Source: Paludisphaera mucosa (GTDB taxonomy: Bacteria > Planctomycetota > Planctomycetia > Isosphaerales > Isosphaeraceae). From it: a DNA stretch of 64,000 bases. Location of the stretch: NCBI RefSeq assembly GCF_029589435.1, contig NZ_JARRAG010000001.1:1292808-1356807 (forward strand). The letters are read 5' to 3'. This document shows positions 1 to 7,939 of the stretch, in pieces (the first letter of the stretch is position 1; every line of letters begins with the position of its first letter). Under the pieces are notes generated by a model. It saw only the letters and a program-made list of their open reading frames with translations, was not told the origin of the DNA and did not search any database. The translations under genes were made by a program, and so were the position numbers.

Positions 1-616
1 GCTTCGACGAGTCGTCGTTGACCTTGCGAGGCGGGAACGACTGCATGAGCACGATCCCGGCCAGCGGCTGAATCACCTTTTCCCAGAAGGTCTCGCAGCG
101 CAGCTCGGGGAGCAGGCTCACCATCGCCGCGTCGTTCGCGCGGGCGTATTCGAGCATCACCTTCAGGTACGGCGGCTCGTGCTTCGTGTCGGCGTCGAGG
201 AACCAGAGCCATTGGCCGCGCGCCATCGCGGCGTGCTTGTGCAGGACGTAGGTCTTGCCGGTCCAGCCGGGGGGGAGGGACTCGTTCTGGACGACCCGGA
301 CGCGGTAGTCGGCCGCCTCGTGCCGCCGGGCGATCTCCAGGGTCCGGTCCTCGCTGCGGTCGTCGACGACGAGGATCTCCAGGTTCGGATAGTCCTGATC
401 GCGGACCGCCGAGAGGCACGCGTCGAGCATCAGTTCCTCGTCCTTGGCCGGGATCACGGCCGAGACGAGCGGGGGATCGGCGACGTCCAGCCGAGGCGAG
501 TCGGGCGTGAGGAATTCGCCGCGGCTCAGGATGATCTTGAGGGCGATCCAGCGGATCGGCCAGATGAGGATGATCCCGGCGTAGATCCAAAGGATCGTCG
601 ATTGCAGCGGAGTCAT
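1..616 (-). CDS. Family 2 glycosyltransferase, membrane-anchored (partial, 3' end outside window)
   Basis: The first 205 residues are visible; the C-terminus lies beyond base 1. An N-terminal membrane helix (about residues 7-27) precedes a GT-A fold: AVIPAKDEE (53-61), VVDDRSEDRT (83-92) and the metal/nucleotide-binding FLDADT (139-144). The PPGWTGK stretch (115-121) is typical of the HpnB/CrtQ-like branch of GT2, which glycosylates or extends hopanoid- or carotenoid-type lipids, so a lipid acceptor at the inner membrane is plausible but not shown. The ATG at 616 overlaps the stop of the upstream membrane-protein gene by 4 bp, so the two are probably translationally coupled. It is the last visible gene of the larC operon. 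The GT2 assignment is firm; the substrate is unknown. Confidence 0.85.
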   Translation of the reverse strand, partial: MTPLQSTILWIYAGIILIWPIRWIALKIILSRGEFLTPDSPRLDVADPPLVSAVIPAKDEELMLDACLSAVRDQDYPNLEILVVDDRSEDRTLEIARRHEAADYRVRVVQNESLPPGWTGKTYVLHKHAAMARGQWLWFLDADTKHEPPYLKVMLEYARANDAAMVSLLPELRCETFWEKVIQPLAGIVLMQSFPPRKVNDDSSK

Positions 617-1113
617 GCCGAGCCCTCATCGACGGCCGCCATGGGCTCGTCGAATCCTTCAAGATCATCGGCCCGCGGATAGGCCAGCTTGCCCAGCACC
701 ATCGCCGCCAGCCAGAACGGGGCGACGGCCTGCAGATTCGGGTCGAAGAGCAGGCCGTGCGCCAGTCCGAGGGGGAAGGCCGCCCAGCCGATTGCGACGG
801 CCGCGACCCGCGAACCGAAAAAGCGAGCCCCTCGCGTCTGCGGATCCTCCAGCCGCTCGCGGCCGCCCGTGCGGCGTAGCACGAACATCGCGACGACGAA
901 CACGGCGAACAAGGAGCCGAAGAGCACCTTCTTCATCATCAGCGGATCGACGTCGAACGTGATCCCGCCCCAACGCCGCATGGCCAGGGCCGAGCCGAGG
1001 ATGGAGAGGCCGTCGAGGACGAGAACGTTGAGCACCCAGGAACGGGTCTTCTCGAGCCATCGAGTCGAGGCGGGATCGAGAGCGTCCGGGGCCGTCTCAG
1101 GAGGAAGTGTCAT
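613..1113 (-). CDS. Conserved membrane protein of unknown function
   Basis: 166 residues. Hydrophobic segments lie near residues 27-45, 64-82 (VLFGSLFAVFVVAMFVLRR), 103-122 and 132-147, suggesting a small polytopic inner-membrane protein. The region between the second and third helices is basic and charged. No family is recognised. It overlaps the upstream gene by 17 bp and the downstream glycosyltransferase by 4 bp, so it is firmly part of a four-gene unit running larC to glycosyltransferase. Its product may help membrane assembly of the GT2 enzyme, which is inference from coupling only. Confidence 0.75.
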   Translation of the reverse strand: MTLPPETAPDALDPASTRWLEKTRSWVLNVLVLDGLSILGSALAMRRWGGITFDVDPLMMKKVLFGSLFAVFVVAMFVLRRTGGRERLEDPQTRGARFFGSRVAAVAIGWAAFPLGLAHGLLFDPNLQAVAPFWLAAMVLGKLAYPRADDLEGFDEPMAAVDEGSA

Positions 1114-1570
1114 GGCGTCCTTGCGGCCGCGAGGCCTGATGCTGGCGGTAGAGGCCGATGATCAACTCGACCTGCCCGATGGGTCGGCTCGTCGCGAGCG
1201 AGATCTCCTGGGGCGTCTTGCCTTCCTCGATCAGGGACCAAACCTCGCGATGCTTCTCGGCGAGTCCCGATCCGTCGTCCGCTCTCCCCTCGAAGCCCAT
1301 GTCGGGGACCGAGATCAGCGGGAGGATCCCTTCCGCCGCACCGTGGTCGGCTTCGACCTCGGGGAATCGTGGGCGGCTGGGGTCGACGGCCCACTGCTCA
1401 AGCCGCCGGAGGTCGTAGGCGATTTGGACCAGTCGCTGCTGGGTCGCTTCGTGGGCCCGAGTCAGGCCGTCGAGACGCCGGACGAGGAACAGGCACGTCG
1501 CGGCCGCGAGGACCACCAGCGCCAGCAGGCAGGTCAGGCAGGTGGCGAGCCAGAAATACGAGTCGTTCAT
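1097..1570 (-). CDS. Membrane-anchored coiled-coil protein with C-terminal helix-turn-helix (DUF6115-like)
   Basis: 157 residues from the ATG at 1570. One N-terminal membrane helix (about 7-31, rich in Leu/Val/Ala) is followed by a charged helical stretch (32-60), a low-complexity linker, and a C-terminal segment (about 105-144) containing EEGKTPQEISLATSRP and VELIIGLYRQ. That C-terminal pattern matches the membrane-tethered helix-turn-helix of DUF6115/DUF2802-type proteins, often found near motility or envelope genes. The start is 32 bp beyond the larC stop, and the end overlaps the next gene by 17 bp. What the anchored domain binds is unknown; it may serve protein rather than DNA contacts. 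Confidence 0.75.
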   Translation of the reverse strand: MNDSYFWLATCLTCLLALVVLAAATCLFLVRRLDGLTRAHEATQQRLVQIAYDLRRLEQWAVDPSRPRFPEVEADHGAAEGILPLISVPDMGFEGRADDGSGLAEKHREVWSLIEEGKTPQEISLATSRPIGQVELIIGLYRQHQASRPQGRHDTSS

Positions 1571-1602
1571 GTCGGCCGGTCCTTCCCTGGCGTCCGATCG
1601 GA

Positions 1603-2814
1603 TCAATGGACGTGGGGGTGTTCCGGGGCCGGAGCCGGGGCCGATTCGGCCGCCTTTCTGACGTACGCGGCGCTCGCCGAGTCGAAGACGTCGCGGAGGG
1701 CCACGCCCCGTTCCGAGGCGATCCGCGCGCAGTCGTCGTACTCGGGGCTGAAGGTCGGCGGCCGGTTTTCCAGCCAGCCGAGCTTGCCGCGCACCACGCC
1801 GAACTCGGTCTCGACCTCGACGGCCTTCCGGCTGAGCTTGTGGCGGCTCACCGGGAACCGACGGATGCCCAGGGTCGTCGTCTCGCGGAACAGGATCGCC
1901 TCCATCGCCGGAATCTGGGCCTCGTCGCAGAGGACGCTCACCATGACGCCCGGGCGGTTCTTCTTCATCTGGATCGGCGTGGTGAAGACGTCGAGCGCGC
2001 CCGCTTCCAGCAATTTGATCGTCGTGTAGCCGACGACCTCGCCGGGAAGGTCGTCGAGGTTCGTCTCCAGCATGAACACCCGATCGCCGTTGGGCGACGT
2101 CGAAAGCACGCCGACGAAGATCCGCAGGACGTTGGCCTGGCCGGCGACCTCGCGGGTCCCCGCGCCGAGGCCGATCGCCTCGACGGTCAGCGAGGGCAGG
2201 GGGCCGAACCGCTCGGCGACGGTCGTGACGATCGCCGCGCCGGTGGGGGTCGTCATCTCCATCTCCACCGGCGAGTCGGCGAGCGGGACCCCCTTGAGGA
2301 TCTCGGCGGTGGCCGGGGCGGGCAGGGCCATGCGGCCGTGCTCGGCCTTGATCCAGCCGCGACCCGGCGGCACGGCGCTGCACTCGAAACGGTCGACGCC
2401 GAGCAGGTCGAGCCCGACGGCCGAGCCGACGATGTCGATGATCGAGTCGACGGCGCCGACCTCGTGGAAATGGATCTTCGCCAGGTCGACGCCGTGCACC
2501 CGCGCCTCGGCCTCTCCCAACTTGAGGAAGATTCGCTTCGCCAGGTCCTTCTGCCGAGGGGTGAGGGCCCCCTTATCGATGATGGCTTCGATGTGGTGCC
2601 AGTGACGGTGGGCGTGCTCGTGGGGCGTCTCGACGCGGGCGTAAGTGGCCCGCATCCCGCCCCGTTTGACCGTCTCGAACGACAGTTCACCCGGCAAGCC
2701 GAGGCTCGTCACGGCCTGCTGGATCGCGCGGCCGTCGACCCCCGCGTCGACGAGCGCGCCCAGGGTCATGTCGCCGGAGACGCCGCTGAAGCAATCGAAA
2801 TATCCGACGCGCAC
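1603..2814 (-). CDS. larC: Nickel pincer cofactor biosynthesis protein LarC
   Basis: LarC is the CTP-dependent cyclometallase that inserts nickel into the pyridinium dithiocarboxylic acid mononucleotide, the last step of nickel-pincer cofactor synthesis for lactate racemase-type (LarA) enzymes. Family landmarks visible: an N-terminal YFDCFSGVSGDM, HFHEVGAVDSIIDIVG in the middle, and MTTPTGAAIV. The frame is open up to 2931, but the GTG at 2814 is chosen because GAGGAG lies 7 bases upstream and the protein then begins directly with VRVGYFDC; this gives 403 residues, the normal family size. The gene heads a tight operon with three membrane-associated genes. No larA, larB or larE is in the window, so the cofactor pathway must be completed elsewhere or is partial. 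Confidence 0.9.
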   Translation of the reverse strand: MRVGYFDCFSGVSGDMTLGALVDAGVDGRAIQQAVTSLGLPGELSFETVKRGGMRATYARVETPHEHAHRHWHHIEAIIDKGALTPRQKDLAKRIFLKLGEAEARVHGVDLAKIHFHEVGAVDSIIDIVGSAVGLDLLGVDRFECSAVPPGRGWIKAEHGRMALPAPATAEILKGVPLADSPVEMEMTTPTGAAIVTTVAERFGPLPSLTVEAIGLGAGTREVAGQANVLRIFVGVLSTSPNGDRVFMLETNLDDLPGEVVGYTTIKLLEAGALDVFTTPIQMKKNRPGVMVSVLCDEAQIPAMEAILFRETTTLGIRRFPVSRHKLSRKAVEVETEFGVVRGKLGWLENRPPTFSPEYDDCARIASERGVALRDVFDSASAAYVRKAAESAPAPAPEHPHVH

Positions 2815-2974
2815 GTCCACGCTCCTCGTCCCATTTCCGTCCGCCCGAAGGAGTTCCATTCTAGCCTCCGCGACGCCGTCCGCAACCCGGGTACCGGCGG
2901 GCCTATTTTCTGGGACGGCCCTCTCCGACAATCGTCTTACTCGTGAAGACCCGGACGGATCAGGCGAGGACGCG

Positions 2975-3478
2975 ATGGAACCGGAAGCGCTCGGACGACT
3001 GCTGGACCGCCACGCCGCCGCGTTGACGCTCTTCGCGCGTCAGCTCTGCGACGCGCCCGAGGACGTCGTCCAGGAGGCCTTCCTGCGGATGAGCGTCCTC
3101 GAGCGGGCGCCCGAGAACCCCGGCGCGTGGCTCTTCCGGGTCGTCCGGAACCTGGCCCTCGACGCCTCGCTCGCGGCCGGCCGGCGTCGCAAGCACGAGG
3201 CGAAGGCGGCCGCGAAAGCGGTCGCCTGGTTTGAGGACGCTCGGCTTCAAGGTCCCGATTCCGTCGACCCGGCCGAGGCCGAGCGCGTCCTGGCCGGTTT
3301 GCCTAGGGAGGAGCGCGAGGTCATCGTCGCCCACCTCTGGGGCGGGCTCACATTCGAGCAAATCGCCGAATCGTCCGGGACGTCGTCGAGCACGGCTCAC
3401 CGCCTTTACGTCCGAGGCCTGGAGTCCATGAGAGAACGCCTGGGGGTGCCATGTCTCAACCGGAAGAAGCCGATCTGA
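2975..3478 (+). CDS. ECF-type RNA polymerase sigma factor
   Basis: 167 residues. Region 2 spans about 10-60, with DAPEDVVQEAFLRM (the sigma-2.2 core-binding stretch) and WLFRVVRNLALD (2.3/2.4, -10 recognition). A short linker leads to region 4 at about 108-160: LPREEREVIVAHLWGGLTFEQIAESSG and a recognition helix with STAHRLYVRGLESMRE. No extra C-terminal domain is present. Its 3' end overlaps the next gene by 28 bp, the usual arrangement of an ECF factor with its regulator. It is divergent from larC, with about 160 bp between the two starts. It probably controls the following genes and itself, but no target promoter motif was identified. Confidence 0.9.
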   Translation: MEPEALGRLLDRHAAALTLFARQLCDAPEDVVQEAFLRMSVLERAPENPGAWLFRVVRNLALDASLAAGRRRKHEAKAAAKAVAWFEDARLQGPDSVDPAEAERVLAGLPREEREVIVAHLWGGLTFEQIAESSGTSSSTAHRLYVRGLESMRERLGVPCLNRKKPI

Positions 3479-3954
3479 AGGCGTTGGAGCGTTCGCTCGC
3501 CGACCTCGTCCCCGCGCGAAGCGGCCTCGATCGCGACCGCCTGATGTTCGAGGCCGGACGACGATCCGTGCTGGGCGCGCGCCGAACGAGCTGGATCTGG
3601 CCCGGGCTCGCCGCGTCTCTCGCCCTCGTCGCGGTCGGTCAGGCGTTCGTCCTTTCCAACCGCCCCGCGGCACGAGTCGTGATCGTCGCCGATCCCAGGC
3701 CCGCGCCGCCGCCGACCTCCGAGCCCGTCGTGATCCTGACCCGACGCGAGCCCGCCGCGACCGACTCGCTCGACACTTGGCCCCAGCCGCTCCGCACGCG
3801 CGGCTTTCGCCGCGAGGAAATCGACGACGAGCCGAACCTGCGACTGCTGACCGCGGCCCATTTCGGACCGCTGCCCGAGGACACCGTCGAGACCCTCAAA
3901 CCCCTGCACGGCCGCAACGGCGACCTGCGTTCCATCCCCGGAGGACCGCTATGA
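3451..3954 (+). CDS. Single-pass membrane protein, putative anti-sigma factor of the adjacent ECF factor
   Basis: 167 residues: a cytoplasmic N-terminal part (1-46) starting MSQPEEADLKALERSLADLVP, one membrane helix (about 47-69, WIWPGLAASLALVAVGQAFVL), then a Pro-rich extracytoplasmic tail. The topology, size and 28-bp overlap with the sigma gene fit an anti-sigma factor. The zinc-binding H-x3-C-x2-C motif of classical ZAS anti-sigma factors is absent, so any sigma binding would use a different interface. It overlaps the next gene by 4 bp (ATGA). The function is inferred from context; sequence alone shows only a tethered soluble domain. Confidence 0.75.
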   Translation: MSQPEEADLKALERSLADLVPARSGLDRDRLMFEAGRRSVLGARRTSWIWPGLAASLALVAVGQAFVLSNRPAARVVIVADPRPAPPPTSEPVVILTRREPAATDSLDTWPQPLRTRGFRREEIDDEPNLRLLTAAHFGPLPEDTVETLKPLHGRNGDLRSIPGGPL

Positions 3955-5426
3955 AACGAGGTTGGCTCACGTCCTGTCTCATCGCCGCGCTCGCCGCGAC
4001 CGCCCGCGGGGAGGAGCCGCCCAAGCCCGTCGAGAAGTCCTTCCTGCTCCACCCCGCGAAGCCGCCGACCCCGGCGCTTCGGATCCGCCTGCTCCCGTCA
4101 CGCGAGGAGCAGATCGCCGGCGACGCCGCGCCCTTCTATCATCGGGCGCTGGAATCCCTGATCGGCCTGCGGCATCGCGAAGAGGTCCAGGCCATCAAGG
4201 AAAAACCGGCCGCGGCGACGACTTCCGCCTACGAGTCAGCCTATCTCTGGCTCACGGTCCCGCTCGACAAGCTCCCGAAGGCCGAGGCGGCGAAGCTCGT
4301 GGAGCGCCGGGATCGCGCGATCGAGGAGGCTCGACTGGGCTCGCTCCGCGAGACCTGCGACTGGGGCTTCCGACGTCGGAACGAGGGCTTCATGCTCCTC
4401 CTACCCGAGATCCAGGACACGCGCGAGCTGGCGACCTGGATCGCCCTGCGGGCCCGCCTCGACATGGAAGAAGGACGCATCGAAGACGCCCTTCGGAACG
4501 TGAAGACCGGCCTCAGCCTGGCGCGCGACGTCGGCCGCAGCGACAGCTACATCCAGTCGCTGGTCGCCGTCGCCTGCGGCAACCAGTCGCTCCAGGTTCT
4601 CGAGGAACTCATCCAGAAACCGTCCTGCCCCAACCTCTACTGGGCCCTGGCGTCGCTCCCCCGACCTTTCCTCGATATGAGTGGGCCCACGGAGGCCGAG
4701 GCGACGATGCTCAGCCAGGAGATCCCCATGCTGGGCAAGCTGGAGGGCGAAGTCTGGTCGATCGAGATGGCGCGCAGCTTCGCCGACGTCCTCGCGACGA
4801 AGCTCGGGATGATCCTCGAGGGCTGGCCGCGGTCGATGAGCACTTTCCAACGGCCCGCCCTCCAGGACTTGCCGGCGCAGGCCGGGATGCTCGTGTGGAT
4901 CGCGCGGGACTACCACCGCGCCAAAGGCGCCCTGCTGGAGTCGGGCGTCGCCTCCGAGCGTCTCGCCGCGATGCCGATGATCCAGGTCGTCGGGATGGAC
5001 TCGTACCGCACCTTCCAGGCTGGCCGCGACGACTTCGCCAAATGGTCCTACCTCCCCGCGTGGCAGGGAGCCAGGGGCTGGGCCGCGGCCGAGCAGGCGT
5101 TCTCCTCGAAGTCGCCCGGCATCCCCTTCCTGCAACTCGTCCCGGCGGCCCGAAGCGCGTTCGTCGCGACGACGAAGTTCGAACGACGTCTCGCGGTTCT
5201 GCAGGCCGTCGAGGCCCTCCGGCTCTACGCCGCCACACACGGCGGCGATCTGCCGACCCGGCTGGACGACCTGGTGGACTCGCCCGCCCCCTTCGACCCG
5301 GTCACCGGCGGTCCGTTCGCCTACAAGCGGGATGGCGATCGGGCTTTCCTGTCCGGCCCCGCACCGCTCGGCTATGAAAACGTCCCAAACTCGGCCGTCG
5401 CTTATGAAATTCGCATCGCCCGTTGA
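3951..5426 (+). CDS. Secreted protein of unknown function in the ECF sigma operon
   Basis: 491 residues from the ATG at 3951, which overlaps the preceding stop. The N-terminus MKRGWLTSCLIAALAATARG is a signal peptide, so the protein is exported. The rest is mostly helical; the segment EEGRIEDALRNVKTGLSLARDVGRS (roughly residues 170-195) has a TPR-like look. The C-terminal 80 residues (TKFERRLAVLQAVEALRLYAATHGGDLPTRL, then FDPVTGGPFAYKRDGDRAFLSG) resemble the extracytoplasmic tail repeatedly found in planctomycete proteins with pilin-like folds. No enzyme motif is seen. It is translationally coupled to the putative anti-sigma gene, so it is probably part of the same envelope-sensing unit. Confidence 0.75.
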   Translation: MKRGWLTSCLIAALAATARGEEPPKPVEKSFLLHPAKPPTPALRIRLLPSREEQIAGDAAPFYHRALESLIGLRHREEVQAIKEKPAAATTSAYESAYLWLTVPLDKLPKAEAAKLVERRDRAIEEARLGSLRETCDWGFRRRNEGFMLLLPEIQDTRELATWIALRARLDMEEGRIEDALRNVKTGLSLARDVGRSDSYIQSLVAVACGNQSLQVLEELIQKPSCPNLYWALASLPRPFLDMSGPTEAEATMLSQEIPMLGKLEGEVWSIEMARSFADVLATKLGMILEGWPRSMSTFQRPALQDLPAQAGMLVWIARDYHRAKGALLESGVASERLAAMPMIQVVGMDSYRTFQAGRDDFAKWSYLPAWQGARGWAAAEQAFSSKSPGIPFLQLVPAARSAFVATTKFERRLAVLQAVEALRLYAATHGGDLPTRLDDLVDSPAPFDPVTGGPFAYKRDGDRAFLSGPAPLGYENVPNSAVAYEIRIAR

Positions 5427-5467
5427 ATCGGCACGTCCTACGGACACTCTCTCGAGAGGATGCTGAC

Positions 5468-6988
5468 ATGGAACATCGAATCGGCTTGCTCCTCGCCTGT
5501 CTGGTCGTCGTCTGCGGACCACCATCGACGACGGCCTACGGCGACGTGCTGGAGACGTTTCTCGACGATCAGGTGGCCGCCGTGTGTCGGATTCGGCTGG
5601 ATCGCGTCGACGCCGTCAAGCTCGGCGAGGCGCTGGGCGACGCCGCAGCGTTCGCGAAGCCCTATGCGGCCTGGATCGACGCCCTGCGGAAGGCGGGCGC
5701 GCACGACCTGTACATCCTCGCGACCCTGGAGAACCTCCCCCCGAGGCCGTCCACGCAGCCGGTCGCCCTGGTGCCGCTCGTCGCCGGCGCGGACGCCCAG
5801 GCGATCGGGGCCTTGCTCTGCGGCGGCGCGGAGAAGGGGGGGCCGGCGGGTTGGACGACTTGCGCCTCGATCCGCGGGGCCGTCCTGGCGGGCGACGACG
5901 CGGCGCTCGATCGGGCGCGGAACCTCAAGGCCGTCGCGCGTCCCGACCTCGTCGCCGCGCTGGAATCCGCGGGCGACGTCGCCGCCGTCGCCGCATTCGC
6001 GGCGCCCGGCGATCTGCGTCGCGTCGTGGACGAGCTGACGACCGTGCTGCCGGCCGAACTGGGCGGCGGCCCCACCTCGATCCTCACGCGAGGCCTGAAA
6101 TGGGCCACCGCGTCTCTCCAGATGGGGCCGTCGACGACGATCCGCCTCCTCGTCCAGGCCGAGGACGCCTCGGCCGCAAAGGAACTCGCCGCCGTCGGGG
6201 GCAAGGGAGTTCAGATCATGCTGGGATCGAAGGAGATCGGCTCGTTCGTCCCCCAGATCAAGAGCCTGGCCGAGGCGGTGAGCCCCCGGATCGACGATGA
6301 CCGAATCGTCATCGACTTCGCGGGCGACGCCGCCTCCAGATGGGCCCGGGCCTTCGTCGACCCCATGGTCGAGGCGAATAACCGGGCGACCTGCATGAGG
6401 AACCTGATGCAGATCGCGCTGGCGATGCACAACTACCTCTCCGTGCACGGCACGTTTCCGCCGGCCTACCTCGCGGATGCGGCCGGGAAGCCGCTGTTGA
6501 GTTGGCGCGTGTTGATCCTGCCCTATCTTGAGCAGGACGCGCTCTACAAGGAGTTCCACCTGAACGAGCCCTGGGACTCGCCGCACAACAAGGCCCTCGT
6601 CGCCCGCATGCCCGAGGTCCTCGCCTGCCCCTCGAAGCGGGGGGGATCGCCGCCGGCGGGGACGACGATCTACAAGACGCCACGAGGCGCGGGGACGGCG
6701 TTCACCGGGCCCGTCGGGATCACGATCAAGGATGTGACGGACGGGACGTCCAATACGATCATGGTCCTGGAAACGCCCCTGGATCAGGCGGTCGTCTGGA
6801 CGCGGCCCGACGACTGGGACGTCCCGGCGAATCTCGATCCCAAGGCCGTCTTGACGCGTCACCTCGGCGGAGCCCATACGGCGTTGATGGACGGCTCGGT
6901 CCGATTCCTCCGCGACGCGATCAGCGCCGAGACCCTGCGCTCGCTGCTGACGCCCGCCGGGGGCGAGGTGGTCGGCCCCGACTCCTGA
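5468..6988 (+). CDS. Secreted DUF1559-type protein with large N-terminal domain
   Basis: 506 residues. The ATG at 5468 is preceded by GAGAGGA and starts a signal peptide (MEHRIGLLLACLVVVCG). Residues about 27-300 form a domain not assigned to a family. The C-terminal about 190 residues are DUF1559-like: MRNLMQIALAMHNYLSVHGTFPPAY, LSWRVLILPYLEQDALY, DGTSNTIMVLET and a final HTALMDGSVRFL. Unlike most DUF1559 proteins it lacks the N-terminal FTLIELL methylation leader, so it is secreted by a normal signal peptide rather than pilin-like processing. It lies 41 bp after the previous gene and probably closes the sigma-factor operon. Confidence 0.82.
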   Translation: MEHRIGLLLACLVVVCGPPSTTAYGDVLETFLDDQVAAVCRIRLDRVDAVKLGEALGDAAAFAKPYAAWIDALRKAGAHDLYILATLENLPPRPSTQPVALVPLVAGADAQAIGALLCGGAEKGGPAGWTTCASIRGAVLAGDDAALDRARNLKAVARPDLVAALESAGDVAAVAAFAAPGDLRRVVDELTTVLPAELGGGPTSILTRGLKWATASLQMGPSTTIRLLVQAEDASAAKELAAVGGKGVQIMLGSKEIGSFVPQIKSLAEAVSPRIDDDRIVIDFAGDAASRWARAFVDPMVEANNRATCMRNLMQIALAMHNYLSVHGTFPPAYLADAAGKPLLSWRVLILPYLEQDALYKEFHLNEPWDSPHNKALVARMPEVLACPSKRGGSPPAGTTIYKTPRGAGTAFTGPVGITIKDVTDGTSNTIMVLETPLDQAVVWTRPDDWDVPANLDPKAVLTRHLGGAHTALMDGSVRFLRDAISAETLRSLLTPAGGEVVGPDS

Positions 6989-7009
6989 GGTCGACCGTTT
7001 TCGACCCGT

Positions 7010-7849
7010 TCAGGCGTCGAGATACTCCTCGCTTTCCAGGCCGCGGATGTAGGCGAGGGCCTCTTCGAGCGTTTCGACGACGACGCCGGGCACGCGCCCG
7101 GCGTCGTCGCATTCGCGCAGGAGCTTTAAGTCCTCGGCGAACTCCGATTCGTCGATCTCCCGGCGCTGCTTGACGCCGAGGGCGCGGTAGCGATCGGCGA
7201 CCAGGTCCATGTGATGCGCGATGAGCCAGAGGGTGCGCTCGGTGACGGCCCCCCGGAGCCCGTCGACGGCCGCGGCGACGTGGTCGCGGAGGTCGATCGC
7301 CTTGCCGACGTCGTGCAGGAGCGCGGCGAGGAGGAACTCCTCGTCGTAGGGCCGGGCGTCGCGGGCGTGCTGGAAGACCTGCAGGCTGTGATAGAGCGCG
7401 TCGCCCTCGGGATGCGTCTCCGGGTTCTGCTTGACCCCTTCGAGGGGCGTCAGCCGCAGCCGGTAGACGGCGAAGCGGTCGATCGCCTCGGCCAGCGAGG
7501 GAACGGGCGTCTCGTCGGCGGGCTCCGGGGGGGCCGCTTCGTCGCCGGACTCCTCCTCGTCCGCATCCTCCGCGCGCTGTTTCTGGAGGACGACGAGCTG
7601 TTCGCGGATCTCGTCGTCGGAGGGGAGGTCGCCGGGGCGCACGCGATGGCCGAGCACGGCGGCGGCCTTCCGCTTGGCGGCGTAGAAGTCGGCCTCGGTC
7701 GCGGCTTCGAGGCGGTCGAGCGGGATCGGGTCGTCCTTGGCGACGTCGAACGCGTCGAGCAGCCGGCGGGCCGCTTCGAGGGCGATCTGCCGGCGAAGCT
7801 TGAGGGTCGCGGCGCCGACGCGAAATTGTTTCTTGTATTTGTCGTGCAT
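7010..7849 (-). CDS. HD-domain protein (predicted metal-dependent phosphohydrolase)
   Basis: 279 residues from the ATG at 7849; a TTG at 7867 in the same frame is an alternative. The HD domain occupies about residues 140-230: the first histidine in YHSLQVFQHAR, then LAALLHDVGKAIDLRDH with the HD pair, and LWLIAHHMDL with further His ligands. The N-terminal about 130 residues contain a basic stretch and a strongly acidic linker (EDADEEESGDE). HD proteins usually hydrolyse phosphate esters of nucleotides or cyclic dinucleotides, but the substrate cannot be read here. The gene converges on the DUF1559 gene with a 21-bp gap. Confidence 0.8.
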   Translation of the reverse strand: MHDKYKKQFRVGAATLKLRRQIALEAARRLLDAFDVAKDDPIPLDRLEAATEADFYAAKRKAAAVLGHRVRPGDLPSDDEIREQLVVLQKQRAEDADEEESGDEAAPPEPADETPVPSLAEAIDRFAVYRLRLTPLEGVKQNPETHPEGDALYHSLQVFQHARDARPYDEEFLLAALLHDVGKAIDLRDHVAAAVDGLRGAVTERTLWLIAHHMDLVADRYRALGVKQRREIDESEFAEDLKLLRECDDAGRVPGVVVETLEEALAYIRGLESEEYLDA

Positions 7850-7873
7850 GGTCGTCGATTCTACCAAACGACA

Positions 7874-7910
7874 CGCCCCGCAGGCTTCCCAGGTGGCAGC
7901 CGGCGGGGCG
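7874..7910 (-). terminator. Hairpin downstream of the DUF937 gene
   Basis: Outer arms CGCCCCGC (7874-7881) and GCGGGGCG (7903-7910) pair perfectly and are extended by GGCT/AGCC inside, with one A/G mismatch between. It begins 30 bp downstream of the minus-strand stop at 7940. No clear U-tract follows, so rho-independent termination is probable rather than certain. Confidence 0.5.
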
Positions 7911-7939
7911 CAGGGATCGCGATTGCGACGATCGTCAGG

